Assembly (NCBI GenBank): GCA_036346225.1
Contig: JARFIW010000003.1
Location: forward strand, 1,792,501 to 1,856,500
Source: Platerodrilus igneus
Taxonomy: Eukaryota > Arthropoda > Insecta > Coleoptera > Lycidae
Direction of reading: 5' to 3'
Length of the DNA stretch: 64,000 nucleotides
Of this stretch, positions 24,437-34,809 are shown one piece after another; the first letter of the stretch is position 1; every line of letters begins with the position of its first letter. The position numbers were made by a program, and so were the translations under genes. A model generated the notes under the pieces. The model was not told the origin of the DNA, searched no databases, and worked only from the letters and a program-made list of their open reading frames with translations.

Positions 24437-25122
24437 TCTTTAAAAAAAAGTTAGCCAAGAGCGAGTCGAGCTCACACTATTAGGGTTCCGTACTGATACT
24501 ACAGTGAGCAATCAATAAACCAAATTAAATTGTTTTTATTTTTTATGTATATTTAAATCTTATCCAAATTTGATTGTGATAACTGAAAAATGAATATATT
24601 GTCCCACATTGTACTGGTACATTAGTAAATACGTTGTCTTTTACTGTGTTTAAAAAATTTTTCCCAGCAACTATTACACTGTCAAAAAACTGCAGTTTTC
24701 CGATAATCTATGACTCAATAGCTACTATCCCTATTCAAATCAAAATTTTAGCTTTGGAAATATAAGAGAACGTGGGGGGGATTTTTGGCACATTTTGCGC
24801 TATATCATGAAGACTACTGGACCAAAAATTATAAAAAAAATAATTTTAGAAGCCTTTTAGAATTCTCTTTCAAATGATACCTCAAACGATATATTTATTA
24901 AAACTTTTTTTTGATCGAATTAACCCCCGCCATTTTAATCCAAATTTTTTTTAAATTTTCTGACTGTCGATATATGTGCGCGCCATAAAGACCTAGCATT
25001 GTGCCAAATTTCAAATTCTTACGTTACATAGTTTTCGAGAAAAATCTCTGTGACAGACAGACGGACGGACACGAGAGTGATGTTATAAAGGTTCCGTTAT
25101 ACCTTATAAGGTACGGAACCCT
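24437..25122. repeat. Interspersed repeat ending in GGTTCCGTAC / GTACGGAACC
   Basis: AGGGTTCCGTAC near 24483 and GTACGGAACCCTAAAAA near 25108-25124 are inverted to each other. The inner part includes GACAGACAGACGGACGGACA. These phrases are common in a widespread insect interspersed repeat I have seen in many genomes. I do not assign a class. No coding sequence is recognised. Confidence 0.6.
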
Positions 25123-25584
25123 AAAAATTTATTTAAATTGCTAAAACACCAATGATTTGTCTAAAAGAAAATACTTTAACGCGAAAAGATTGTGTTATTA
25201 ACCTTTAGTCTTAAAACGTCCAAGATATATTAGCACACTTAAAACACAACGTCTTGCGATAATTCTCTCTTCCTGTCTAAAACCAAGGTCGTAACGCAGT
25301 TTCAAGTAAAAAAAAATCGCTTTAAATTCCAACATGCGGTATGCCAGACAAACCTATTTATATATAGGCCAATTCACCAGATCCTAAAACTGTCCTTCTG
25401 CAGTCTACAAAAAAAAAGATTGAGATTAAAGATGTAGAGAATTGAGTGAACTGTCCATTCACGTTTTGAGCACCAAACATTGTGCTGTAATTTTAGGAGA
25501 AATATTGATTTGATTTTTGGCGCTGACCTTATAGTTTACACCTCCTGTGGTAAAATTAAAACTTAAATACATGCATAACAAAAG

Positions 25585-25690
<106 letters not shown>

Positions 25691-26608
25691 TTTTAGGTAG
25701 TTAATTACACGAGATAAGTTGATAAATACTATCGTATTATAGTAAATAAGATGAAATAATAACTTTGACTTTTATGCAAAGCCTAAATGATCATTTCAAA
25801 TCGAGCTAGTAATTGAAAGATGGAAAATATAAGGTCTTGGACAGGACTTGAACATGTATCCTGGTTTTGCCGGAACCATACGTTTACCAATTACGCCACC
25901 GAGACCGATGACGACAATTAAAAATTTACTAATTTAAATCGTGTACACGACGATACACCTACCTAACTTTCAAATACGTTCGGCATTTTTGTCAATCATA
26001 TCTGACATTGTCAAGTTTTTGACTTATGTCAGTTATAGACAGGAAGCTAAGCTCAAAGTTATGGCTACTAGCCAAGTACTTAATATATAAATATTTTAGG
26101 TAGTTAATTACACAAGGTAATTTGATAAATACTATCGTATTATAGTGAATAAAATGAAATAATAACTTAGACTTTTATGCAAGGCCCAAATGGTCATTTC
26201 AAATCGAACTAGTAATTGAAAGATGGAAAATATAAGGTCTTGGACAGGACTTGAACCTGTATCCTGGTTTTGCCGGAACCATGATATGATTGACAAAAAT
26301 GCCAAACGTAATTGAAAGTTAGGTTGATGTATCGTCGTGTACACCATTTAAATTATTAAATTTCCCAATTGTCGTCATTTTCCATCTTTCAATTACTAGC
26401 TAGATTTGAAATGATCATTTGGGCTTTGCATAAAAGTCTACGTTATTATTTCATCTTATTCACTATAATACGATAGTATTTATCAACTTACCTTGTGTAA
26501 TTAACTACCTAAAATATTTATATATTTAGTACTTGGCTTATAGCCATAATTTTGGGCCTAGCTTCCTGTCTATAACTGACATAAGTCAAAAACTTGACAA
26601 TGTCACAT
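25691..26608. mobile_element. Cluster of three tRNA-derived SINE copies, two minus and one plus
   Basis: The complete unit (25691 to about 26090, minus strand) has a leading region with GTCGTGTACACGA, a tRNA-like block, and a tail ending TATTTATATA. A second minus copy (26091-26282) is cut inside its tRNA block. A third lies inverted at about 26290-26525 and has lost its tRNA block. Tail of one copy and leading region of the next are directly joined at about 26085-26092 and 26525-26530, so copies are head-to-tail, and the cluster is also palindromic. Confidence 0.65.
25831..25909 (-). ncRNA. tRNA-like block of the SINE (Pol III promoter)
   Basis: On the minus strand, GGTCTCG pairs with CAAGACC at six of seven acceptor positions. 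TGGTT/AACCA forms a perfect anticodon stem around the loop CCGGCAA, and ACAGG/CCTGT a perfect T stem around TTCAAGT. The D arm is weak and base 33 is C rather than T. Repetition of the block in a neighbouring SINE copy argues for a SINE head rather than a working tRNA gene. Box A and box B would be the Pol III promoter. Confidence 0.6.
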
Positions 26609-27232
26609 ATGTATATATATATATACATATATACATATACATATATACATATATACATATATACATATATACATATATACATATATACATATATACATAT
26701 ATACATATATACATATATACATATATACATATATACTATATACATATATACATATATACATATATACATATATACATATATACATATATACATATATACA
26801 TATATACATATATACATATATACATATATACATATATACATATATACATATATACATATATACATATATACATATATCATATATATATATACATATATAC
26901 ATATATACATATATACATATATACATATATACATATATACATATATACATATATACATATATACATATATACATATATACATATATACATATATACATAT
27001 ATACATATACATATATACATATATACATATATACATATATACATATATACATATATACATATATATATATACATATATCATATATACATATATACATATA
27101 TACATATATACTATATATATATATATACATATATACATATATACATATATACATATATACATATATACATATATAATATACATATATACATATATACATA
27201 TATACATATATACATATATACATACATATATA
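26606..27232. repeat. (ATATAC)n hexanucleotide array, about 620 bp
   Basis: About 100 units of ACATAT/ATATAC with scattered slips (for example near 26735, 26877 and 27110). All frames are open on both strands because the unit and its complement lack stop codons. None is a gene. Confidence 0.97.
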
Positions 27233-27318
27233 AAGAATAAGTAAATTTAATGAGTCTTAAAATAATATCAAAAAATGAAATTTATTGGCAAGTGACTCAA
27301 TATTAGCCACAAGGGCAT

Positions 27319-27361
27319 CCTGTCGACGCGTTTCGCCCTAATTGGGGCTCATCAGGACAGG
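27319..27361 (-). ncRNA. Hammerhead ribozyme motif, left arm
   Basis: Minus strand, 5' to 3': stem I strand CCTGTC, core CTGATGA, stem II GCCC/GGGC with loop CAATTA, core GAAA, a minimal stem III made from the palindrome ACGCGT, cleavage-site C, then stem I partner GACAGG. All invariant core bases are in place. The very short palindromic stem III is the type known to act best as a dimer. Confidence 0.85.
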
Positions 27362-27524
27362 AGTAGCAAAGATGTAATGTTTAACACGAACACATTATGG
27401 GAAGTACATCATCACCTAGCCCACAAGTTGTGCTTTCGTGTTTCTTCGCCTGACTTTGCAGGTTTTATCAACAGTCGGCACGGAGGAGATCCGGTTCAAC
27501 TGCCTTTTCCATAGCCAAAGATTA

Positions 27525-27526
<2 letters not shown>

Positions 27527-27561
<35 letters not shown>
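27527..27561. repeat. (TA)n between the hammerhead arms
   Basis: About 35 bp of TA at the centre-right of the inverted repeat, where the heads of the two copies meet. Confidence 0.9.
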
Positions 27562-27562
<1 letters not shown>

Positions 27563-27633
27563 CACAACTTGTGAGCTAGGTGATGCTGTACTTCCCATAA
27601 TGTGTTCGTGTTAAACATTACATCTTTGCTACT

Positions 27634-27676
27634 CCTGTCCTGATGAGCCCCAATTAGGGCGAAACGCGTCGACAGG
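27634..27676 (+). ncRNA. Hammerhead ribozyme motif, right arm
   Basis: Plus-strand copy identical to the left-arm motif: stem I 27634-27639 with 27671-27676, CTGATGA at 27640-27646, stem II 27647-27660, GAAA at 27661-27664, and predicted cleavage after C27670. Self-cleavage is inferred from the intact core. Confidence 0.85.
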
Positions 27677-27728
27677 ATGCCCTTGTGGCTAATATTGAGT
27701 CACTTGCCAATAAATTTCATTTTTTGAC

Positions 27729-27814
<86 letters not shown>
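27729..27814. repeat. (TA)n(TG)n compound microsatellite
   Basis: TA run to about 27750, then about 64 bp of TG, directly abutting the right hammerhead arm. Confidence 0.95.
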
Positions 27815-27818
<4 letters not shown>

Positions 27819-28244
27819 AATGCTATGAGATGAGGTTAGTTTAAGGGTAGATTAAGTCATAGGGGTCGTAAGATAAATGTATAAATAATTAACGTTAAGA
27901 AAACCAAATAATTATACTATTAAATAAAAGTAAATCGAATATTTTACAAAAGATCAATAGCGAGCACACTGTATATAAATTATAGTTAATTTAATGCTTA
28001 AGAAAAAAGCTCATTTTGCAATTATTAGATAATATTTAGCTAAAGTAATAATGTGTACGTCTTATAATACGCTTTAACTTAAAGAAACGAACAAAGATAA
28101 TGTTTTAAATACATCAAGTTTCATCAAAATAAACACGTAATCGAGAAATATAAACAACCTGGCATTCTAGCTATTTAAGAATTTCATTAAAAATGTCAAC
28201 GCATAAATATGAAAACGCATTCAAATACAAAGATGAGTACGTGA
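27815..28244. other. No gene recognised
   Basis: AT-rich spacer between the microsatellite and the next foldback. Confidence 0.4.
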
Positions 28245-28657
28245 CGGTTCTTGCCCCAAAGGCAATTCATAATAATAAAAGACAAGTTATTTGCAGTCCG
28301 CAATAAGAAATTGTGTAGAACAATATATAAGATGTATCTGTAAACAAACACTTATGAAAATAATAAGAGCTTATTGACGAATACAAATTGGGCTAATTCA
28401 CTCTAAAAATGCTTAAGGAAGCTGAAACCGGTCGGTTGGTGGATGTTTCCTCCTCTGTGAAGTAATAAAGCTATTGTTTTGTTAATGGCTATACAACTAT
28501 TAGCCCGATTTGTATTCGTCAATAAGCTCTTATTATTTTCATAAAAGTTTGTGTACAGATACATCTTATTTTATATATTGTTCTACACAATGTCTTATTG
28601 CGGACTGCAAATAACTTGTCTTTTTATTATTATGAATTGCCTTTGAAGCAAGAACCG
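28245..28657. mobile_element. Foldback/MITE-like element with 150-bp arms
   Basis: The left arm (28245-28396) is the inverted copy of the right arm (28500-28657), about 95 percent alike by eye. It runs from CGGTTCTTGC to GGGCTAA. The 103-bp loop includes GCTGAAACCGGTCGGTTGG and TGTGAAGTAATAAA. No ribozyme core is present in it. The loop and right arm recur at 28915-29083. Confidence 0.75.
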
Positions 28658-28914
28658 GATGTCGCCACGAGAAGGTTTATTACATTTGCAAATAAATTTT
28701 GCTGTAGCATTCCGCAAATCTCAAAGGCCAGACATACTTGTATAGTCATGTATAAAAAGACGATGTAGTTTTGATTCAATTTTTGTACTTCCCTTAGTAG
28801 TGTTGGTGTTTACCACCTGATGGAGGTTATATTTACTTTTGCATAGTACAGAGATTGCTTCAAAATTATATCAGTATAATATCGTCGATTATTTCATAGG
28901 GTCGGAAACTAATT
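28658..28914. other. Spacer, no gene recognised
   Basis: No feature recognised. Confidence 0.35.
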
Positions 28915-29083
28915 TGCTCTGAAGATGCTTAAGAAAGCTGAAACCGGCCGGTTAGTGAATGTTTCCTCCCCTGTGAAGTAATAAACTATTGTTTTGGTAA
29001 TGGTTATACAACTATTAGCCCAATTTGTATTCGTCAATAAGCTCTTACTATTTTCATAAGAGTTTGTTTACAGATACATTTTA
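28915..29083 (+). mobile_element. Partial copy of the 28.2-kb foldback
   Basis: Matches 28400-28560, that is loop plus part of the right arm (GCTGAAACCGGCCGGTTAG, TTGTATTCGTCAATAAGCTC). The left arm is absent, so one strand of the palindrome exists as a free repeat. Confidence 0.7.
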
Positions 29084-31316
29084 TACAAATGGATTACGAG
29101 AGGTCATTTAAGCCCAAATCCTACAAATAAAACCCACCAAAAATAAAAGAAACCGAAAAAATAGAAATTTTCTAAGATTTATTGGTCTACCCTGTATAAT
29201 ATAAGCGTATTGTAAATACATAGCCATTAATGTGAAAAGCAAAAACACAATTCCGTGCTTGTAAGCAATCACTCTAAGATAAATACAAAGCCATTCGTTT
29301 GTTATAACAATGTACTTTTCGTGTATAAAATAGATAATTTTGTGTAAAAATATTTTAGTTACCGTGAAGGCAAATGTTTTCTTATTACAATTATAAAAAT
29401 GCAAATCATTTGTATTATAAAGCAATTAAAACTTTAATTATTCATATAATTTTACTCCTGTGGGTGTATAATATAAATTCAATATTAAATATAAAGACTC
29501 TTCTGGAATTTTCGAGAGAATACGTCAGTTAACAAGAAATGTCGTATAAAATTAATTAAATAAACAAACGTTTGTTATAATAACATTAATAATGTAACAA
29601 AAATGTTGTAAAATCGATAAAAATGCGCTTTAATAGCCGTGCGTAATAGTGAAGGAGACCGCGAACCATTAAATTTGTTGTGTTGGATAGGGCGGGCGGC
29701 GGGTGTCACCATTATAAATAAATAACGCGACCAGACGCTAATAAGGAATTTCCAGAAATTTTGCGTTAGGTAGTTGTTGAACAATTCCGAGCAATCTGTC
29801 GACTAATATCTCTTATAGGGAGGGTGGGACGACTCGAAGAAATATCCTCCAAATTGAGCTGCTATGAAAGAAATACGCCGATTTAAAACCTATTTATTAA
29901 CTCCGTAATATAACATTCCCCTAAATAATGCCACGGTGTCACACTATTATAAGAAATTAAACATATAACAATACTTAATATCACCGTGGTCTAAAAACAA
30001 TTACTTCAAGTCCTAATTCTATTCAATTAATGATGTGACCTTTATTTAAACAAAAGTTCACGTATTTCATGTGATCAACCAAAATAAACAAAACCTGGAA
30101 TAGATACAAAACCTATTATAATTACTGATCAAACATGCCATTTAGGGCACAAGTTGTCTAAATCTATACAAATAAGGTAAGTGCACGCGCATTAAGTTTA
30201 CCCACCCAGAAATTCACAATCGTCGTTTCGGCCGTTGATTTTGTCAGCTGTCGATGTCCACATACAGTAACTTTACCTGATATAAAATTATTAGGATTAG
30301 GAATTCTCCCTTTTTTTTTACCAACACCTTCAAGTTCGTTTATATTGTGATAATAAATGCAGACACACTACGGCATGAAACTGCGTCCTGGTATACCACA
30401 GTCGTAATAAATGCACGTAATTTATGGAATTTCTCCCTATAACTTGGCTTGTTACCGGAATTCAATGACTGGCAGACTACTATCTCCATGCACTAAATAT
30501 ACCATTGTCGTTCAGGTAGGTCTCACAATCCACTATCGGCACCCAGTTCGTACATGAAAACCACCGCGATTAGCGTCCAAATTTTCGTGCACACCTTGTC
30601 ATTTCGTTTTTCTATCTGACAGTTTACGTCCTTTTTTTATATGTACAATTTTGAGACTAATGATTGACTACCTACACTATAAATTATTAATAATGAATAC
30701 CTACTAAGTATTACTTAAATATTCTAAGGAGTACTATTGCTTTTCAGTTAAAAATGCCAAGAACCTAAAAAAAAGTGGGGGATGCAGGCTAAAAGGACGT
30801 ATGATTCTGTTTATTTACAGAGAGCAGTGGCGGCGGTTCGTAATGTGTAACACCCAGAACATTTTATAATTAACCCAAATTTTAAACAAAATTTTTTGCC
30901 CATCACTGACAATTCTATCTAAAATGTAACTCATCAATGACCAGAATTGATATAGTTACCCAACCCTAGTTTGGTTTTGGGAGACAATTGACAACTTACA
31001 GGACCATAACCTATCAAATAATATCTAACATCCCTTGGAATGTAGGAATGTTTAAATTAAGGCGCCAAAGGAAATGCTAGTTTGTTCTAGAAAATTCGAA
31101 ACCAAAAGTGTGCAAAAATATTTAATTTTTCGCGATATCTATAAAAAATATGAACAGAAAGTAATTTAGAATATTGAAGAATAACTTAAATTTAAATATA
31201 GAGTAGTTTCCAATCAGTAATGGTAATAATAAAAGTTGATTTAAGCAATTAATCTGAAACCACATGTAGGGATGATATAAGGTTGTGAAATATGTAGAGT
31301 TTTTAATTAGATAGAC
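29084..31316. other. No gene recognised
   Basis: AT-rich. Two minus-strand open frames (29108-29425 and 29575-29784) lack recognisable domains and have hydrophobic, AT-driven composition. Confidence 0.4.
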
Positions 31317-31344
31317 CGGTCACGTGACCGAACGTATATAAATA
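31317..31344 (+). promoter_or_regulatory. Putative promoter: 14-bp CACGTG palindrome plus TATA box
   Basis: CGGTCACGTGACCG (31317-31330) is a perfect palindrome centred on an E-box. Four bases later comes TATATAAATA (31335-31344), a strong TATA box. Transcription would be expected to start around 31365-31375, running toward the PPxY frame. Activity is inferred from sequence only. Confidence 0.5.
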
Positions 31345-31368
31345 CGGTAAGTGGAAAATTAGAAAAGA

Positions 31369-31462
31369 AGACACACGCAGACACACAAAGACACACAAAG
31401 ACACACGAATACACACGAATACACATAAAGACACACAAAGACACACAAAGACACACAAGGAA
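31369..31462. repeat. (ACACACAAAG)n decamer repeat
   Basis: About nine units of ACACACAAAG and variants (ACACACGAAT, ACACATAAAG) lie just downstream of the TATA box. Confidence 0.85.
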
Positions 31463-31762
31463 TATACGAAGACATGCGAATTCTAATATAACTAGCTTGG
31501 GGGTTGTTACGTGAGTTTTTGCATGGCCGCCTAGCAGAATTGGTTATGCTCAAGTATAAATTAACGTGATGTTTGGTTAAAAAATCTGCAAGGTGATGAT
31601 GCTTATACGTAAAGAAATAGTAGAATTCAAAGAGTTGGTGTGTTGGACATAATACTAAATATTAATATTCGGGGACACACAAATATTAGCTTCATTTTAC
31701 AAGATAAGGTAACAAGTTAAAATATTTTAACCCCGAATGATCTTAACCGACAACATATTTAG

Positions 31763-32305
31763 GCTCTTAAAAGAAAATTTAATAGCGGCGAATTTAAATT
31801 TAATCAGAAAACTAAATGGTTAAGTCAGAAATCGTTTAATGGTAGAAAGCGCCATTTTATTAACTGCAAAGAAGTTGATGATTCACCACCAACATACAGT
31901 TCGTTGTTTGGCGACGGTGACAGGCTAAATAAAAATAAATTTTACGAAGAAGAACCACCCCCATACTGTTCATTATTTGAGGATCATGAAGAATTGCCAC
32001 CTGCGTACGGTTCGTGGTTTACCAGAAATAATTCCTGCCTACATCCAATACGTGAAACTCCCACACCATATGATGATTCGCTACCTTGTGGAAGTGCTAG
32101 TTTAAATGAACAGACACAGGTTTTTGGAAGCTTAGTCTCAATCCAATTTGGTGAAGAAGTAGGGGCATATAAAGGTGTTCGAGCACAAAGTTTATCAAAC
32201 CTCGTGTTAAGCACTTTCAACCCTGGTGAGGATAAGTTACCTAGGAAGTACCGTAGGCACTGGAGCAACAGTGGGTATTGTATACCCAAAACAGGTATTG
32301 GGTAA
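31763..32305 (+). CDS. Open frame with three PPxY motifs, perhaps an exon
   Basis: One frame is open for 180 codons from just after a TAG at 31760-31762. That TAG also reads as a splice acceptor (CATATTTAG), and no in-frame ATG lies near the 5' end, so this is either an exon or a gene whose start is lost. The N-terminal third is basic (FNGRKRHF). Next come three spaced repeats of a PPxY-S/G-x-F/W type: SPPTYSSLFGD, EPPPYCSLFED and LPPAYGSWF. A C-terminal region without recognised domain follows, ending YCIPKTGIG. PPxY motifs bind WW domains of NEDD4-type ubiquitin ligases and are used as late domains by several virus matrix or Gag proteins. They also occur in host adaptor proteins. No frameshift is seen, which is unusual in this window. 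The function is not established. Confidence 0.5.
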   Translation, partial: ALKRKFNSGEFKFNQKTKWLSQKSFNGRKRHFINCKEVDDSPPTYSSLFGDGDRLNKNKFYEEEPPPYCSLFEDHEELPPAYGSWFTRNNSCLHPIRETPTPYDDSLPCGSASLNEQTQVFGSLVSIQFGEEVGAYKGVRAQSLSNLVLSTFNPGEDKLPRKYRRHWSNSGYCIPKTGIG

Positions 32306-33096
32306 ATCTTTTAATAAATGATTCGAGAGAACGGACGTGTATATGCATATGCATGCATGCACGTGAGGATGCAGGTATGAACCTTTATACATATGTTTTT
32401 ATATGAATGTTATTAAGTTGTTAGGTTAATGTTGGAATTTTTTATCATTATTATTAACGTTACCACTTATTATTATGAATTTTGTGTAGAACATCAAGAG
32501 TTATTGGTTATGTTTAATTCGGGGTCAATTTGTTTTAATTATAGAATTTACATTGATTAGTACAGTGTATAACAACCCGGGTTAAGGTAACTTTTAGTTA
32601 AATAATAGATATTTTCTTGTTGCATTCATGTATGTCTTTTAATTTATTGTGTAAAAACCAAGAAAGTGAAAGGTTTGTCGATATATGTAACTTATGCAGA
32701 TATATCGCTAAACCCCTACGTCTGTTAATACTTAAAGGTTATTAAACTCATTACTTCATACGAATGTTGAGATACATATATATGTTACAATTAGAAGGTG
32801 TGGATTGAAATACATTTAGTGTACAAGGATTTTGTAAACTCTCGAGTAAGTTAACTCATCAGTGTCGATTTCTAAGTTCTATGCCTAACCACCCTGAGGA
32901 ATGTCCATGTACTCTCCGCTGTAGAGGAGCCGAGGCGTTTGAGTGAAGTATAGTGATTGCTGTTGGATCAGAAATAGTTAATAACCTTGTGGAGTAGGTG
33001 AGTGGAGCCTTATATTAAAACCTTGACCCGTAAGAATTGATATAGAGTTTGCATTTTATTTTTTATGCATAAGGTAACTCGTTTCTTGTTGTTTCC
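32306..33096. other. No gene recognised
   Basis: Sequence between the PPxY frame and the pogo-like element. It includes alternating ATGCATATGCATGCATGCA near 32343 but no coding signal. Confidence 0.4.
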
Positions 33097-33222
33097 TTGT
33101 GTAACTTAAGACAGAGAAAAAGGGCGAAGTGTTACAAATGGTCAGATGACTATGAGAACTGCATCCGAATTTTATGGGGTTCCATACACTACAATAAATC
33201 GACATTATCATGGCGTGCAGGC

Positions 33223-33225
<3 letters not shown>

Positions 33226-33282
<57 letters not shown>
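33226..33282. repeat. (TA)n inserted within the transposase coding sequence
   Basis: About 57 bp of pure TA separate the HTH (ending HGVQAG) from the next domain (starting near SFSAEEE). Both sides read as one transposase apart from this array, so it arose inside the gene. Confidence 0.9.
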
Positions 33283-33285
<3 letters not shown>

Positions 33286-34502
33286 CCAGACAGCTTTAGC
33301 GCCGAGGAAGAAACTAGGTTGAGAGAAGTACTTTTGTTATGTGCCGAGTGGGGTTTTCCTCTTAAAAGTTACGACGTTAGGTTTATGGTTCAAACAATAT
33401 CTGAACAAATGTGGCAGAAGAAAAAAAAAGGTTCAATAACAATCTACCAGGAGTTGATTGGTTTAAAGCTTTTATATCAAGGCACGACGATTTAACCATA
33501 GAATTAGCAGGAAATACCAATAGAGTTAGAGCAGCCGTCACATATGAAATTTTGAGAGAATATTTCTCTCACCTGAAAAGGTCTCTTGATGGCGTACCAC
33601 GTTTAAACATAATTAATTATGATGAAACAAATTTCGCTGATGACCCGGGTGCTGTGAGAGTTGTAGTTAGACGAGGTGTAAAGCATGCTCATCGAATAAT
33701 TAACACGTCGAAATCGAGTACAAGTGTATTGTTTGCAGTAGCAGGTAATGACACTTTACTTCCACCATATTAGTTTATAAAGCAAAGCATTTATATCCAG
33801 GATGAACGGAAGGAGGTTATCCAGGGTCTAGATATAATCGGACAACAAGTGGATGGTTTGAAGGTGAGAGTTTTGAGGACTGGTTCTTGACGATTGCTTT
33901 GCCGTACTTGAGAAATTTGGATGGCCCAAAAGTGATGATTGGCGATAATTTGAACAGCCACATAACTGTGAGTGTAGTACAACAATGTGATAAAAACAAT
34001 ATAAGGTTTGTCTTTCTACCTCCTAATGCTACGCACATGCTGCAGCCATTAGATGTCCCTACTTTCATCCATTCAAAGCAGCATGGCGTAAGGTTTTAGA
34101 AAAGTGGAAGTTGAAAATTTGAGGTGTCTTACCTAAAACGTCTTTTCCACAATTGTTAAGTGAATCTATTGAAAGGGTTGGTGCAAAATCTGAATCAAAT
34201 ACAGTTGCTGGTTTTAAAGCCTGTGGCATTGTACCATTTAACCCTGATGTTGTTTTGAAAAAAATGAAATACCTTAGAACCTTCACAATGATGTGGAAGA
34301 GGGTGAAATCTCTGATGAAGCTATTGAGGAGACAGAGTCAGAAGATTTATATCCGTCTTGTTCTCAAGACAATCAAATTGCACATGATGATATTGAAGTT
34401 GACGGTTATGTTATCGTGAAGTTTGAAACAAATAAAAGAGATCGTTTTTTCATTGCAAAAATTACTGATAAAAATGACTCTGATTGCAGTGAACATACAG
34501 TG

Positions 34503-34508
34503 AGTGAG
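34503..34508. repeat. Left target-site duplication of the PolB element
   Basis: AGTGAG; the right counterpart CTTGAG (39062-39067) matches at four of six positions. A 6-bp duplication is characteristic of Polinton/Maverick integration. Confidence 0.55.
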
Positions 34509-34684
34509 TAGTGTGAATAACCCAATTCTGAAAAAAAGGACTCCCATTTAAATAACATTGTCATTTTAAATTTGACTCCCATAAGCAAATGCACATGCAA
34601 AAAAAATTGCACACATCTGCTCACAAAATTTGCACAATAGTTTTCTTCAACTAAGTATTCTTTAGCTCTAGGCATGGATAATTT
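34509..34684 (+). repeat. Left terminal inverted repeat
   Basis: 176 bp pairing with 38888-39061. Shared phrases include ACTCCCATTTAAATAACATT and AGCAAATGCACATGCAAAAA. A shortened version continues at about 34763-34806. Confidence 0.85.
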
Positions 34685-34809
34685 AATTAAATTCTAATTC
34701 GCCTTTATCTTACAGTATACCCTCTACCATATTAGCAAATATTCACATATCTGCTAACAGTGTTAAATAACATTGTCATCTTAAATCTGTGCAATAGCTT
34801 TCTTCATAT

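Larger units (their letters stand above)
27268..27727. mobile_element. 460-bp inverted repeat whose arms carry hammerhead ribozymes
   Basis: The left arm (27268-27434) and right arm (27561-27727) are both 167 bp and almost perfect inverted copies, with only a few mismatches. Each ends outward with TTTCATTTTTTGA. The 126-bp centre ends in a TA run. Each arm contains the same 43-nt hammerhead motif, reading outward. Hammerheads of this minimal type are known in Penelope-like retroelements and in animal retrozymes. Here two copies are joined head to head. No reverse transcriptase is visible nearby. Confidence 0.85.
33097..34508 (+). pseudogene. Pogo-like DDE transposase, main part, broken
   Basis: In order: a basic start (RQRKRAKCYKWSDD) that shifts frame near 33150 into a psq-type helix-turn-helix (GVPYTTINRHYHG); a TA microsatellite; SFSAEEETRLREVLLLCAEW; and the DDE_1 catalytic core. 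The three acidic positions of a DDD triad are visible: NYDETNF (about 33615-33635), IGDNLNSH (about 33938-33961) and LQPLDV (about 34039-34056). A stop at 33771-33773 and further frameshifts near 33780 and 34080 disable it. The acidic C-terminal part (GEISDEAIEE) leads to DGYVIVKFE...FFIAKI, typical of the pogo/Tigger/Jerky-like class. The frame is cut at 34508 by the PolB element and resumes at 39068. Confidence 0.85.

Noticed and set aside
25831..25909. Functional alanine-type tRNA gene
   Set aside because: The block is part of a repeated SINE, has C at position 33 and a weak D arm.
26518..27244. Several 200-plus-codon frames on both strands over the ATATAC array
   Set aside because: A hexamer lacking stops in every frame gives open frames automatically; the products are pure Tyr/Ile/Met/His or Cys repeats.
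28390..28470. Second hammerhead ribozyme in the foldback loop (GCTGAAACC)
   Set aside because: No CTGATGA core and no stem I or II arrangement.
31984..32289. Minus-strand 101-codon frame opposite the PPxY frame
   Set aside because: Shadow of the plus frame; its sequence shows no motif while the plus strand has three regular PPxY repeats.
31317..33030. LTR retrotransposon end
   Set aside because: The TATA promoter suggested an LTR, but I found no direct repeat pair, primer-binding site, or reverse transcriptase.
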